Assembly: GCA_022316685.1 (NCBI GenBank)
Contig: JAKJHU010001410.1
Coordinates: 1-64,000, forward strand
Origin: Progne subis subis
Lineage: Eukaryota > Chordata > Aves > Passeriformes > Hirundinidae
Length of the DNA: 64,000 nt
Direction: 5' to 3'
A program made the translations under genes and the position numbers. The notes beneath the pieces were generated by a model, which worked only from the letters and a program-made list of their open reading frames with translations, did not search any database and was not told the origin of the DNA. Shown piece by piece: positions 10,430 through 22,090 of the stretch (the first letter of the stretch is position 1; each line of letters starts with the position of its first letter).

Positions 10430-11219
10430 ATCTAAAGCTTCATTTTTTACTACTGTTTTTGGGGAATCTGGGATTCAGGGAGATCCTGGGGAGGATGTGT
10501 GTGGTTTGGGGAGTATTATCATAGTTATCTCTATTCCTTGGCACTCCAAAATATGAGAGGGATTGATCTCTCAGCTCAAAACCACTCAGTGTCACTGAAA
10601 ACTACTGTCCCTCCCTAAAAGTACTCAATTCCATCCCCTCAGTGTGGAATGGGTTTGGAAGGGGGTTGGGTGAAGTGTCCTGCAAATCAGGAGTGGTGAG
10701 ATGGGCATTGGGTGGCGTAGGATTGGTGGGATGGGGATTGGGAGGGATGGGATGGGGGAAATAGAGCTTGGGAAGGGGTTTTGATGTCCAGGAGAGGTGG
10801 AATGGGTTTGGGTGGGGATTGGGAGCGTGTGGTGAAGTCTGGAATGAGACAGCAGAAGGCTGGGGATGATGGAGATGGAACCCTTTCCTGAGTGAGTTTT
10901 TGGGTATTCCACGTTCTTGAAGGGATTTTGGTGCATCCCACATTTCTGAGGTGGTTTTGGGATGGTCACTGCCCCAGCCCCAGCCACTGCAGCCTCTGGT
11001 CCAGCCCCAAAGTGGCTGCCAAGCCCTGGCACCCCAAAAATCCCACCTGTGAGAGGGGCCAGAGCAGGTGAGGCTGTGGCACAGCTGTGACACTGATACA
11101 TCCCACAGCCCTGGAGCTCACAGCAGCTGAGATGATGCTGGATCCAAGGCCCTGACTGTGGATCTCTCTCTCTTCTCCTGACTTTCTCTTCTCAACATTT
11201 GGATAACATCTGAAGTTGT
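10430..11219 (+). other. Non-coding, partly G-rich
   Basis: Degenerate GGGATTGGG-like purine-rich sequence lies around 10640-10830. The proline-rich reading frames on the minus strand are by-products of this composition. No gene is supported. Confidence 0.5.
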
Positions 11220-11810
11220 AGGTTTAGAGTTTTCTGAGTCAGTGCTTTTTGTAGTGCCTTACCATAATTCCAGGTTTAATAGAAGTTATAAGTGACGTTA
11301 AATACTATTCCTCTGTAAATGGTTAAGTCATAGGTTATAAGTTCAGAAAAATACTTTCAAGTGCTGTTTTTTGTCTAAATTGTGAAGTTGAAGGTGTAAG
11401 TTGAAGTTAAGGTATAAGTCAAGTCCTGTTAATTGGAGCTCTGTGACGCTTTTTGGCCGTGTTCCTTTGATCCTTGCCCTCACTGTCCTCTTGTCACACA
11501 CACAGGGACAGTCCTCGGTTCATTTCTGGTTTGATTGCCTGGATTTTGTTTGGTTCTGTTGTTGCTTTCCTTCCTTGCTGTGCCTGAAGTGTCCAGTCAG
11601 GATAGAGTGACTCTTGCAAGGAACTTTGTCATGCCTCACCACCTGTGCTCCTAACTGGTGATTTTTGTCAAATATGCTAATCTGCTTAACTTATAGAACT
11701 GTAGTCACCATTTGGGGATGTGGGCATTTTGTGGACATTTTCCATATCTGCCCCTTGGAGGCCTCCAATAAAGATCAGCCTTTCTACTACCTCCTCTATA
11801 ATATTATCTC
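11220..11810 (+). mobile_element. Possible LTR remnant
   Basis: An AATAAA at 11767-11772 follows a T-rich stretch and is followed about 40 bp later by a possible LTR end. Short TAAGTT/GTTATAAG-like repeats lie at 11220-11420. Boundaries are unclear. Confidence 0.3.
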
Positions 11811-12104
11811 TAAAGGGGGTTGTTTTCTCCTCTTGTTTTTTTCTCCTTTGGCACTGTGGCTAGGGCTTGCTGGCTTGCTTCTCTGCTCCTCTGCCACTTG
11901 GGAGAGGAAAAATCCTCTGCACTTGGTAGGCTCCTACAAGTCTTATTCCTCAAACCTGTCCTGGGGATGGATCAGGGATGGAGTATCTCATGATCATTGG
12001 TGCTTAGTGGGTGGAAAACTTCTGTTATCATGATGTTGTTAGTTCTGCTCCATTCTCTATGTATTTTATAGTAAAGAACTGTTGTTCCTTTTCCCACAGT
12101 TTTG

Positions 12105-12390
12105 CTCGGGAGCCCTGTAATTTTGGAATTTCATCCAAGGGGATCATGGGGACACTTTTAGGTCTCATGGAACCAAGGGGCCAGTGTGATTCTGAGAGGC
12201 CCCGTGGATCCAAGGAGACCACTGTGCTCCTGCAGGACCCCATGGAATCATGGAGTCCATTGTGACACTGCTGGGCGCCATGGAACCAAGGACTCCTGTG
12301 ACACTGAGGAACCTCACGGAAACAAGGGAACAGGGAACAGGTCTGGCTGGCCTGGCCTCCCAGGGGCTGCCTGACAGCTCCAGCTGACCA
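12105..12390 (+). repeat. 36-bp tandem repeat, first block
   Basis: Units centred on catggaaccaagg plus a ctgtgacactg-like stretch recur every 35-38 bp (for example at 12168, 12203, 12241, 12279, 12314). The same unit recurs at 13415-13640 and 51290-51850. Confidence 0.8.
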
Positions 12391-13414
12391 TGGAATGTCA
12401 AGGGTCACTTCTCATCTGCAGCTCTGGGGCTCCGTGCTTACCTTCCTGTGGAAAAGAACTGTCCTTCTCTTCCAGGGACCCATGGCCAAAATTGGGATTT
12501 GGCCTCTAGAATTCTGTATATCCAAGGATTACTTCCAGCCAAAAGCTGCCAGGAGAGAAAAGTCTGTCTGGCTTGACCTCCTGGGGGCCACATCTGGCCA
12601 CCAGATCGCCTCTGGTGATCTACCACCAAAACACTGGGGCTCCATGCTTTGCTTCCTATGGAAAAGGACAGTCCTTCTCATCCATGAGCCCAGGGTCAAC
12701 TTTGGGATTTTACCCCCCAGATTGTATCCAAGGATTGTTCGTAGGGAAGAGCTGCAAGGACAGACAAGTCCTGCTGACCTTGGCCTCCTGGAGGCCACCT
12801 CTGATCTGCCTTCAAAACATTGGGGCTCCACCCTTTCCTTACTATGGAAAAGACCCATCATTCCAGGTGCCCGTGATCAAAATTTGGAAGATCCCACTTC
12901 CAAATTTCCATATATCCAAGGATTGTTATCAGATCAAACCTTCTGGAAAAGACAGATCTGCCTGGCTTGGCCTCCCGGGCCCCCTCTCATCTGCCTTCAA
13001 AACACTGGGGCTTTGTGCTTTTCTTCCTATGGAATTAAACATCTTTCATGTCCAGGTGCCCATGGTCAATATTGAGAATCCATCTCCCAAATTCCATATA
13101 TCCAAGGATTGCTTCCAGACAAAAGCCACCATTACCATCAAGTCTGGCTGGCTCTGCCTCCTGAGGGCCTGCTCTCACCTGCCTTCCAAACACTGGGAGC
13201 TCCGTGCTTTCCTTTTTCATGGAAAAGACTCATCCAGCTTGTCCAGGCAGAAATGGCTGAAATTGGGACTCCACATTCCAAATTCCCTGTATCCAAGCGT
13301 TGCTCCCAGACAAACCTGCCAGGACAGACAGATGTGACTGGCCTTGGCCTCTGGTGGCTGTGTCTCATCTGTCTCTGAAACACTGGGACTCGGTGCTTTC
13401 CTTCCTGTGGACAC
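12391..13414 (+). repeat. 190-bp tandem repeat, first block (five units)
   Basis: Each unit carries the same ordered landmarks: a ttccttcctgtgga-like stretch, atggccaaaattggga, atatccaaggattg, ccaggacagacag, tggccttggcctcc and catctgcc. The tccaaggatt landmark falls at 12531, 12727, 12915, 13101 and 13292, a spacing of about 186-196 bp. Overlapping open frames on both strands come from the repeat and are not genes. Confidence 0.85.
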
Positions 13415-13640
13415 CCCTGTGACCCCTGTGGGCTTATGGAACCCAGGGGCCATGGTGACACTGCAGGGCTTGTGCAACCAAGAGGACCACAGTGATCCTG
13501 TGGTGTTCCATGGAACCAAGGGGCCACTGTGGCACTGAGGGGCCCCAAAGAACCGTGGTGCCTTTGTGACATTGCAGGGCCCATGGAACCAAGAGAACAC
13601 GGAACAGCTCTGCCTGACTTGGGCTCCTGGGGTGCCTGAG
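13415..13640 (+). repeat. 36-bp tandem repeat, second block
   Basis: The 36-bp catggaaccaagg unit returns between two blocks of the 190-bp unit, giving an alternating structure. Confidence 0.75.
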
Positions 13641-14221
13641 ACATCTGGCTGATCTTTGCATGGTGAGAGCTGCTTCTCCTCTGCCCCTGAAGCACTGGGG
13701 CTCCATGTTTTCCTTCCCAGGGAACAGAACTGTCCTTCTCCTCCAGGTACAAATGGCCAAAATTGGGATTGCATCTCCAAGTTTCTGTATATCCAAGGAT
13801 TGTTTCCATATGAAACTTGCCAGGACAGACAGCTCTGGCTGGCCTTGGCCTCTTGGGGCCACCTTGCATCTGCCTTTGAAACACTGCGGGGCCGTGCCTT
13901 TCTTCCCATGGAAAAAAAACATCTTTCAAGTGCAGGCATCCAAGGCCAAAACTGGGAATCCTCCCCCAAAATTCCATAGATCCAAGTATAGCTCCCAGAC
14001 AAAATCTGCCAGGACTGACAAGTCTAGCTTTCTTTGACTTCCTGAGGGCCAGCTCTTAGCTGCATTGAAACATTGGGGCTGTTCTCCTCCAGGTGCACAT
14101 GGCCAAAATTGGAATTTGGCCTCAAAAATTCCATCTATCCAAGGATTGCTCCCAGACAAATGCTGCCAAGACAAACAGGTCTGGCTGACCTTGGACTCTG
14201 GTGACTGACTTTCATTTGTCA
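13641..14221 (+). repeat. 190-bp tandem repeat, second block (three units)
   Basis: The landmark falls at 13792, 13981 (degenerate) and 14138. The last unit grades into the start of the duplicated block. Confidence 0.8.
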
Positions 14222-14279
14222 ATACTGGGCTTCTGTGGTTTCCTTCCTATGGAAAAGAACCGTCCCTCTTATCCAGGCG

Positions 14280-15241
14280 CTCTTGGCCTCAAGCCCTTGA
14301 CCACTGTGAAGGGACAAAGGAGCTCTGTGCTCAGTGGAGTGGAGACTGAGGACAGGGGACGAGAGCCCTGGCAGGGATTGAAGGGTGGTTTCAGAGATGG
14401 GGGATCCTTTAAACAGCAGAAAACAGCCGAGAAAGAAAAGATTCATGCAAAGGGCAGCTGGGGAGGCCCAGACTGGACACCAGGAGAAAGGAATTTCTCT
14501 CCCAGGGCAGGGCTGTGGTGCAACATGTCCCCCAGAAGGAGTCTGGAGCAGCCCAAGGCTCTGTGTGCCCAGGCAGAGGCAGGCAGGACGCAGAGCTGTC
14601 AGCAAAGGAAGGGGCCAGCGAGGTGGGGCAGCCGGGGGATGACGACAGCCTGCAGGGACAGAGGCACAGGGCATGGACACCGTAGGACAGCCTGGGCTGG
14701 AGAGGGCACAGGGATGGGCAGCAGCTGAAAGGCCCTGACACAGCCAACTCCTGCAGCACTTTGGCCATGGCTGCTGGCCCTGGCACTGAGGCCAGGAGGG
14801 GACAAGTGACCCTTGCAGCCCTGGGGCCTCATTGCCTCCTTGTCCCTGCTCAGCAGCCTGGCAGGGGCCGCCCCATGCTCCTGCCCTTGGCATTGCACAT
14901 CCCCACATCCCAGTGCCCCAGGAAGAGCCCTGAGCAAGGAGGGAGGGACAGATCTGCTGTGGCAGGGGCTGGGCTGAGGGTTTGGACATTGGCATTCATG
15001 AAACACATCCAGGTTTGCTCAGACCTGAAGACACCTTTTCCTTGTTTGTCCTCACCAGTCCACAGTGCTTGCAGTGTTCTGCTTAACTAGAACCTGGGGA
15101 CACTTTCATGTGCATTGTGTCCCTCAGTGGGACCCATTAAAAGTTAATGAAACTTTAGACTTTGAATCTGACTGTGAGTTCTTGAGAAGTTTTTGAGCAC
15201 ACTCTGAGGGACTGAGTCTGACGTAACAGCACCAAAGCCCC
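14280..15241 (+). other. Non-coding part of copy A
   Basis: This is GC-rich single-copy-like sequence within the duplication. Long minus-strand frames exist but are proline/serine-rich, have no recognisable domain and are disrupted in copy B. No gene is supported. Confidence 0.6.
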
Positions 15242-15247
15242 AAGAGG
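15242..15247. repeat. Target-site duplication, left side
   Basis: aagagg immediately left of the solo LTR pairs with aagagt at 15935-15940. Copy B has a single aagagg at the same place. Confidence 0.75.
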
Positions 15248-15934
15248 TGTCGCAGTGTCCCTCACGCCTAGCAGACGTTGACCACAGGCTAGCTCAGTTC
15301 TGCACTGCGGCAGCGTGGATCGGTCGGGGTTACAGGCTGGGCGAGTAACCTCCTCCCGGTGGGTTTTTGGTTCCCCACACAGGCGGGTGGACCTGATGGC
15401 GTTACAACTGCGGCACAGAAAAAGGGTCGACTCTCTTGAGCAGGGTAGAAGGTAGTTTATTAAGGGGAGTCCGGCAAGGAGCTCCACCTCAGACCACTGC
15501 TGCCCAGAGAGATCCTAGATCAAAGCCTTGTGGCCACTTATAAACGGGGGAGATCCAGGGCGGTGACAACAGGTCAGCCAACAAGGGAACACGGGGGTGG
15601 AACAGGGGTGTCAACTTCTGAACAAGGAACAAATCACAAGAGGGGAGGAGGGGATTCCCCGGGCACCAGCCTATCACTCGACGCCTCTCCTGGATCTTTC
15701 CAGAATCCAGGGAAGGGTCTCGAAGTGACAGACAGGGCGACCACGAGGAGAGAGGGGGGATTGACAGGGACAGGTGCAGGGGAGGAATGATTGACACAAA
15801 ACGTCTGGTTATGTAACCAACTCATGGGGGAAACCATTACAGAACACAGGGGGGTACACAGTGGAATAAACCATTACAAAAAACTTACAAAACTTACAAA
15901 AATAACTTAATAAAACAACTCTTGCACCACTACA
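15248..15934 (-). mobile_element. Solo LTR inserted in copy A only
   Basis: A 687-bp element starts TGTCGCAG and ends CTACA on the + strand and interrupts sequence that is continuous in copy B and in the partial third copy. Flanking aagagg/aagagt fits a 6-bp target-site duplication, typical of class II (alpha/beta-like) retroviruses. On the minus strand a TATA-like tttataag lies near 15537 and an AATAAA near 15456, which sets the orientation. No internal retroviral sequence remains, so it is a solo LTR left by LTR-LTR recombination. Confidence 0.88.
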
Positions 15935-15940
15935 AAGAGT

Positions 15941-18259
15941 GTCATTAAAGTCCTTGTGCTGTGTCTGTGCTGCTGAGCTGGGCTGGGCTCCTGGCACAGA
16001 GGAAGCTCCTGGCAACCAAGAAGAGCTTAAAAAAGACACTTCTGAGGAGCAGCTCCTTTCCCAGCCCAGCAGGGCTGAGGGCACTGCCTGCAGGTACCTG
16101 AGAGCAGTGAAGCAGACAGAGGCTTAAAGCAGCTGGAAGGACAATTCTGAGATTATCATGGAGAAATCTTCACAGCTTTTGACACAGTCAGTCCCTGGCT
16201 GCAGGGATCTCCTCAAGCTGACCCCTGACAGGACTGAGATGACTGTAAGGATGGCTCTGCTGCTGTTCCTGGTTTGGGGAGGATGTGCTCCAGAGCGGGG
16301 CTGCCCTGGGCACCATCAGAGGGACAGGGCAGGATGGCTCCTGCTGCCAGGGACGGCTGCAGGGGCTGAAGCTGGGGCTGCAGCCAGGGGTGCCCAGGGC
16401 TGTCCTGCAGAGCAGCTCCTGCAGCCCTGAGGGCTCTTGGCCAGGCCAGGGCATCTGCCACCTGCCAGGGGCAGCTCTCAGCCTGCCTGGGAGCTCCCCA
16501 TGGATGCTGGACAGGAGCTGTGGGTGCAAGGAGTGACTCCTGCCAGGGCAGGTCCTGCTGCTGTGGAGAGGGTGCTGTGTGGGCCCAGGGCTGCTCACAG
16601 CTCCAGCTCATGCCCAGGTCATTCCCAAGGGGACTTTTCATGAGCTCATTCAGGGCAGGGGTTTCCTGCTTGGGTCTCTGCTTTCCTGAACCTGTGCTCC
16701 CGCTTTTCCCTGGCTTGCCTTGGTGGCAGTGGAAACTCAGCTGTGCAGGCAGAGCAGGGGCTGAGGCTCTTGAACCATCCCACTGGGTTTTCCTGGGAAC
16801 CTCAGCAAGTGCTTCCAGCGCCCCAGCCTCCAGGTCCATGCAGCATCCCCTTTCCATGGTGCCCAGGCCTGGGGGAGCTGTTCTTTAATCCCTGCAGCCC
16901 CGAGCAGCTGCAGGGCAGAGCTGGCCCAGGGGCTGGGCTGGGCTCTGGCAGCACTGGCAGGGAAGGAGCCCGGGGCCACAGGAACAGCTCGGGCTGGGAC
17001 AGCTCCAGCAGCAGAGCCGTGGGCAGGGAGGGAGGGAGGCAGCGCTGAGGGAAGCCCTGCTGCAGGGGATGTGGCACCTGCCGCCCTGCCCTTCAGGGCA
17101 CACACTGCCCTGAGCAGCACAGCTCTTGTGTCCCCTCGCAGCCAGCACAGCCCTCAGCCCGGGGGCTCGGGGCCCTCAGTCCCCTCCTGGGCCGGCAGAG
17201 CAGCTCCAGAGATGAAGGGCATCTCTCCTGCCATGTGCCCATTCCCTGCTGAGCAGGGCCTGAGGGCCACTGTCCTGCACTGCTGCTGCCTGGGAGGGGC
17301 TGTGCAGGGCTGGGCAGGGAAAGGCTTTTCCTCAGAGCCCAGGTCTCTCTCTCCTTGCCTTGCCCAGGTGATCGTGGCATTGCTTGGGGGCTCTCCGGGA
17401 ATGGCAGTTCCAGCTGCAGGCTCAGCCCAGCCCTTGGGCTCCTCCTGTGCAGGCTGAGCACAGCAATGGGGTGTCCCAGCTCCCTCTGCCCCGGAGCTCT
17501 GGGCAGGGCAGGCTGGAGGCTGGGAATGAGCTGACTCTCCTCCAGCAGAGCCATGGACAGGACCCTGGGTGTGTCCTGGGGATGCCATCCAAGCTGTGAG
17601 CTGCCTCCAGGGGACACTGGGGGACAGGAGTGTCCTGTGCCAGGGGTGGGGCTGAGACTCTGAGAAGACTGAGCCAGTTTGCTCTGCTGTGGCTCCCTCT
17701 GCTCTCAGCTGTGTCAGGCTGATTTTCAGGGGAACACAGGGACTGCCCGATCTCAGAAAGGGCAGCTGGGGACAGATGGAGCCACAGAGCAGCTCCCCTC
17801 AGCCTTCACTGAGTTCCAGCCAATGCTCTTGCCTTGCACAGTTCTCTCTGATCTCCCTGGGCACAGCAGGAAACCCTCTCCAACTGCCTTTGGCCATCAC
17901 GTTCCTTAGCCCTGGCACAGGAGATGCTGCCAAGCTCCTCTGCCTCAGGAGCAGTTTGGGCTGCTGAAGTCCAACCCCAGGACTGGCCCTGTCCCTGTTC
18001 CCATGACCCCAGTGCTGCAGAGCAGAGCTGATCCCTCAGATTCCATGGGCAGAGCCCCTGCCCATCACAGCAACGGGGCCAGGTCCCAGCAGAGCTCCAG
18101 GCACGGGGCTGAAGGAAGGGCTCTGAGAAAAGGAAAAGTGGATGGCACAGAGCAGCAGGGGCAGGGCTGGGAAAAAGAGCTTGGCAATTGTCCCGCAAAG
18201 TTTTGCCTGACTTGGCTTTGTTTCCTCCTTCAACAGGACTCCATGGCCAGAGTGAAGAA
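15941..18259 (+). other. Non-coding flank upstream of olfactory receptor relic A
   Basis: GC-rich, duplicated sequence colinear with about 53665-55981; its first part also matches the third copy at 33490-34230. Many short open frames exist but none is conserved between copies. An intron-like acceptor (ctccttcaacag at about 18226-18237) just before the receptor ATG suits the 5'-UTR splice common in olfactory receptor genes. Confidence 0.6.
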
Positions 18260-19186
18260 ATGTGCAACAGCAGCTCCATCAGCCACTTCCTCCTGCTGGC
18301 ATTGGCAGAGACGCGGCAGCTGCAGCTCCTGCACTTCTGCCTCTCCCTGGGCATCTCCCTGGCTGCCCTCCTGGCCAACGGCCTCATCATCAGCGCCGTA
18401 GCCTGCGGCCACCTCCTGCACACGCCCATGTTCTTCTTCCTGCTCAACCTGGCCCTCACCGACCTGGGCTCCATCTGCACCACTGTCCCCAAAGCCATGC
18501 ACAATTCCCTCTGGGACACCAGGACCATCTCCTACACAGGATGTGCTGCTCAGCTCTTTGTCTTTCTGTTCTTCATTGGAGCAGAGGACTATCTCCTGAC
18601 CATCATGTGCTATGACCGCTACTGTCCATCTGCAAACCCCTGCACTACGGGACCCTCCTGGGCAGCAGAGCTTGTGCCCACATGGCAGCAGCTGCCCGGG
18701 CCAGTGCCTTTATTCACTGCTGCACACAGACAATACATTTTCCCTGCCCCTGTGCCATGGCAATGCCCTGGGCAACTTCTTTTGTGAAATCCCCCCAGTC
18801 CTCAAGCTCTCCTGCTCAAAATCCCACATTAGGGAATTTCAGCTTCTTGGGTTTTCCATCTGTTTAGGACTTGGCTGTTTTACGTTCATTGTTTTCTCCT
18901 ATGTGCAGATCTTCAGGGCCGTGCTGAGGATCTCCTCTGAGCAGGGACGGCACAAAGCCTTTTCCACCTGCCTCCCTCACCTGGCTGTGGTCTCTCTGTT
19001 CCTCAGCACTGTCATGTTTACATACCTGAAGCCCCCCTCCATCTCCTCCCCATCCCTGGATCTGGCCCTGTCAGTTCTGTACTCGGTGATGACTCCAGCC
19101 CTGAACCCCTCATCTACAGCCTGAGGAACCAGGAGCTCAAGGCTGCGGTGTGGAGACTGATGACTGGAAGGTTTCAGGAACATTAA
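18260..19186 (+). pseudogene. Olfactory receptor pseudogene, OR14-type, copy A
   Basis: Olfactory receptors are seven-transmembrane G-protein-coupled odorant receptors of olfactory neurons, usually about 310-320 residues from one exon. This copy begins MCNSSSISHFLLLALAETRQ (with the N-glycosylation site NSS) and has TM1 with GISLAALLANGLIISAVACG. It continues with HTPMFFFLLNLALTDLGS, then PKAMHNSLWDTRTISYTGC and TIMCYDRY, the receptor signature. The frame breaks near 18622 right after the DRY motif, again near 18715, and near 19107 before the C-terminal NPLIYSLRN-type motif. [26 protein letters not shown] and LKPPS remain readable. The sequence matches the gamma-c/OR14 group expanded in birds. 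Three breaks make it a pseudogene unless they are assembly errors. Confidence 0.88.
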
Positions 19187-20764
19187 ACTCCTAGCCAGTG
19201 TCTGAAAATCTCATGTAATTAAAATATCTTTGATACTTCTTGTTGGTTTCATTTTGGAGGTTCTTTTAGTTTATTTTATTGTTTTATTATTGCCCACAAA
19301 GTCATGTCATTAATTGTTCTATTTCTCATGTTGTTTTGTCTCCACCATCTATCTGGCCACAGACTCCATCAATGAGGGATTGCACTCTTGGTGGCTTTAA
19401 AGGGAATCAAGGATCTCCCAGGCAAGTTTTCTGCAGAGATGCCCCTTTTGTTCCCTTCTGTGCAGCTGCAGCAGCAATGTCTGTGTGCAGAGCTGGGGCA
19501 GATCAGTGCTGGCACAGCAGCTGTGCCCAGGAGCAGCAGCACTTGGTGTTGCCAGTGCTGCTCCCGTGCCCCTGCCCCGCTGCCCTCCTGGCCCTGCTGT
19601 TGCTGTAGGGCCTGAGTGCTCTCGGGGCCGGGCACAGTGCTGGGGGTGGCAGTGCCGGGGCTGCAGCAGGGACAGGCCATGGGCACTGCTGGGGCAGCGC
19701 TGCCGCCTCAGGGCAGGGCCTGGGGGCTCCAGGCTCCTTGCCCAGGCTCTCTCCAGAACACGCCCAGGCCAATGCTCAGCAGAGAAAAGCCCCGTGAGCA
19801 GCCCCAGGGTGGCCGTGGGCAGGTGGGGGCAAACAGCATGGCTGGGGCTCTGCAAGGTCCCTGGGGGAGACGGGAAGGAGCAGCAGAGCAGGGGCTGATC
19901 CATCCCCACTGCGCTGGACACCCCAGGGCAGCGTCCCAGAGCGTCCTCATGCACCTGCCAACAACATCCCCCTCTGCAGCCCTGGCCTCTCCCCCAGCTC
20001 ACACAGGAGCCGCATCCTTGCAGGCACAGACACGGCAGCACTGGCTCAGGAGCCCCTGTTTGCACTGCCCAGAGCAGGCGTGAGCACCCCCATGGTGTTG
20101 GTGTGGGGAGATGAACCTGAGTGAGCACAAATGCCATCAGCCCCTGGGGCCAGGAAGGGCTGGGGGACAGCAGGGAAACCACTCAGGTTTGTGGTGGCCT
20201 CTGAAGTCATGCCAGAAAGTTTGTTCCCATGAGCTATGGGTTTTTTGTTCCACTGCAGACATTGTTGGTCAGAGCCAGGGCTGCCTGGCAGCCACCTCCA
20301 AACTGCCCTGAGCATTTCCTTTGCTTCACCTTGGCTTTCTTTCACTATTCCTGCTACAAATTTCTTCCTATTGCTCACCCCTGTTCCCTCCCCTGCAAAC
20401 AGCCCATCCCTGGTTGCACTTTCCTCTCTGGCCCCACTCCCCATTTCAGTTCCTGAGCTGGCACCATGGGAATGTCCCTTGGGGAGCAGGATCATCCTCC
20501 AAGTGCTTCAGGAATTGTCTGCAGCTCCTGCAGTGCCTCGTGCTGCTCCCTTGCCAGAGGCACCACAGGCCAGGGGGGCACATCTGGGCTGCTGTGTCTG
20601 GCTGTGGGGCTCCCTGTTCTGGGCAAGGAGGAGGAGCTGCAGAGGCTCTGCAGGACTGGCAGGATGGGCTTTGGGGCTGTGAGGAGAAGCTGAGGCACCT
20701 GGGCTGCTGGAGCTTCTGGAGAGGAGCCCAGGGCTCATCCTGCAACTGCTGCAAGGGTGGTTTC
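19187..20764 (+). other. Non-coding flank downstream of receptor relic A
   Basis: GC-rich duplicated sequence colinear with 56902-58477. An AT-rich 3' flank lies at 19210-19330. No gene is supported. Confidence 0.6.
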
Positions 20765-21110
20765 AGAGAATCACAGAATCAGCAAGGTTGGAGAAGACCT
20801 TGGACATCATCAAGTCCAACCTGTGCCCTGACACTGCCTTGTTTCCCCTGAGCCTCCTCTTCTCCTGGATAAACAACCGCAGCTCCCTCAGCTGCTCCTC
20901 ACAGGACTTGTGTTCCAGAGCCCTCACCAGCCTTGTTGCCCTTCTCTGGACACACTCCAGCCTCTCCATGTCCTTCCTAAATTGGGGAGCCCAGAACTGG
21001 ACACAGCACTCGAGGTGCTGCCCAACCAGTGCCGAGCACAGGGGAAGAATCACTGCCCTGCTCCTGCTGGCCACACTGTTCCTGATCCATAGGAGTGCCA
21101 GGGGCTGGAT
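20765..21110 (-). mobile_element. CR1 LINE 3' fragment
   Basis: On the minus strand it encodes the end of the CR1 reverse transcriptase ORF, with readable [20 protein letters not shown] and [10 protein letters not shown]. It is followed by the catcaagtccaacc-type tail and agaatcacagaatca repeats on the left. CR1 elements are 5'-truncated LINEs typical of birds. Confidence 0.9.
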
Positions 21111-21153
21111 GAGGGAAATGGTGGGGACGGGGTGAGGACAAAGTCTGATTGAT

Positions 21154-22070
21154 TGTCAACCGTGAAGGGTCTTGATTTTCATATCATTTAGATTGCATTT
21201 AATGCACTGAGGATCAATATCAATTGGACAGTGTAGATAATCTATAAATATGTACTAAATGAAAATAATTCATGCTAATTGTAATCGTATCAATGTTTTA
21301 AATATATATATATATAATTAAATATTTGTCATAAAGTAGTAAAGTAAAAAGTAGATGTGAGTAGTGTTACAAAGCAGATGGGCCCCTTGGCAGATGCTAC
21401 ATGAGAAGAATAAGATACAGGATGCAGTTTGAGATAAACAGGAGTCTCAAAGCTGGATTGGCCAAAGCTGGGACTACTCCAAGGTCAGGAGATGGGCCCT
21501 TTGCAGATGTGATGGGATACAGGATGTCTTAAGCTTGAACTGGCCTTGAGATGGACAAAGTTGGGACTATTCCAAGGCAGGGAGTTTGGGTGGTGGTTTG
21601 ATCCATGAAATAATTACTTTTGGCACATAATGCTTAGTTATGTATAACACAAACTTAGAGCGCACGCACAGCCAGTGAGGTTATTCATAGGACGAGAGGA
21701 AGATGCTGAGCCTTCATCTGAAGAAGACCACCAAGAAGCCAAGAAGATCCCCTAACAACAAGTGGAGCACGCGCTACGTAGTATAGGGACGTAGATTTTA
21801 AAATTGAAAATAGGAGGAGATTTACGAGAAATATTAATGAATATGTATTAGCATACAGTATATCAGTTCAAGTTGGATTACTTTGTTTTGTACGTGAGGT
21901 AGGGTGAAAACCCCCTCCGTACCCCGGTCATTTTTGCTTATGCTTTAACCAAACATTACTTATCTTCAATTAATCACTGCCAAATTTTTGTATATGCTTG
22001 ATTATAAAATGCTACTTAAATAAAATTGCATTGCTGCTAAATTCAACTTTGTTACTTATTAAATTAGACA
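21154..22070 (+). mobile_element. AT-rich LTR-like element, copy A
   Basis: A TG...CA bounded stretch of about 917 bp ends 45 bp after an aaataaaattgc polyadenylation-type signal near 22018. It contains a TA microsatellite near 21305 and paired gatgggcccctt/gatgggccctttg direct repeats. It has no coding potential. It is present in both duplicate copies, so it predates the duplication. Family unknown; the LTR identity is inferred from ends and signal. Confidence 0.45.
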
Positions 22071-22090
22071 AATAGAGCTTCATTTAAAAC

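Noticed and set aside
13138..14002. Overlapping minus-strand frames of 260-280 codons in the 190-bp array
   Set aside because: They follow the tandem repeat, overlap in several frames and are not conserved in the copy B array.
14219..14995. A 258-codon minus-strand frame also largely present in copy B at 52741-53472
   Set aside because: It is conserved only because the block is duplicated. Cys/Pro/Ser-rich, no domain, no start context or splice signals.
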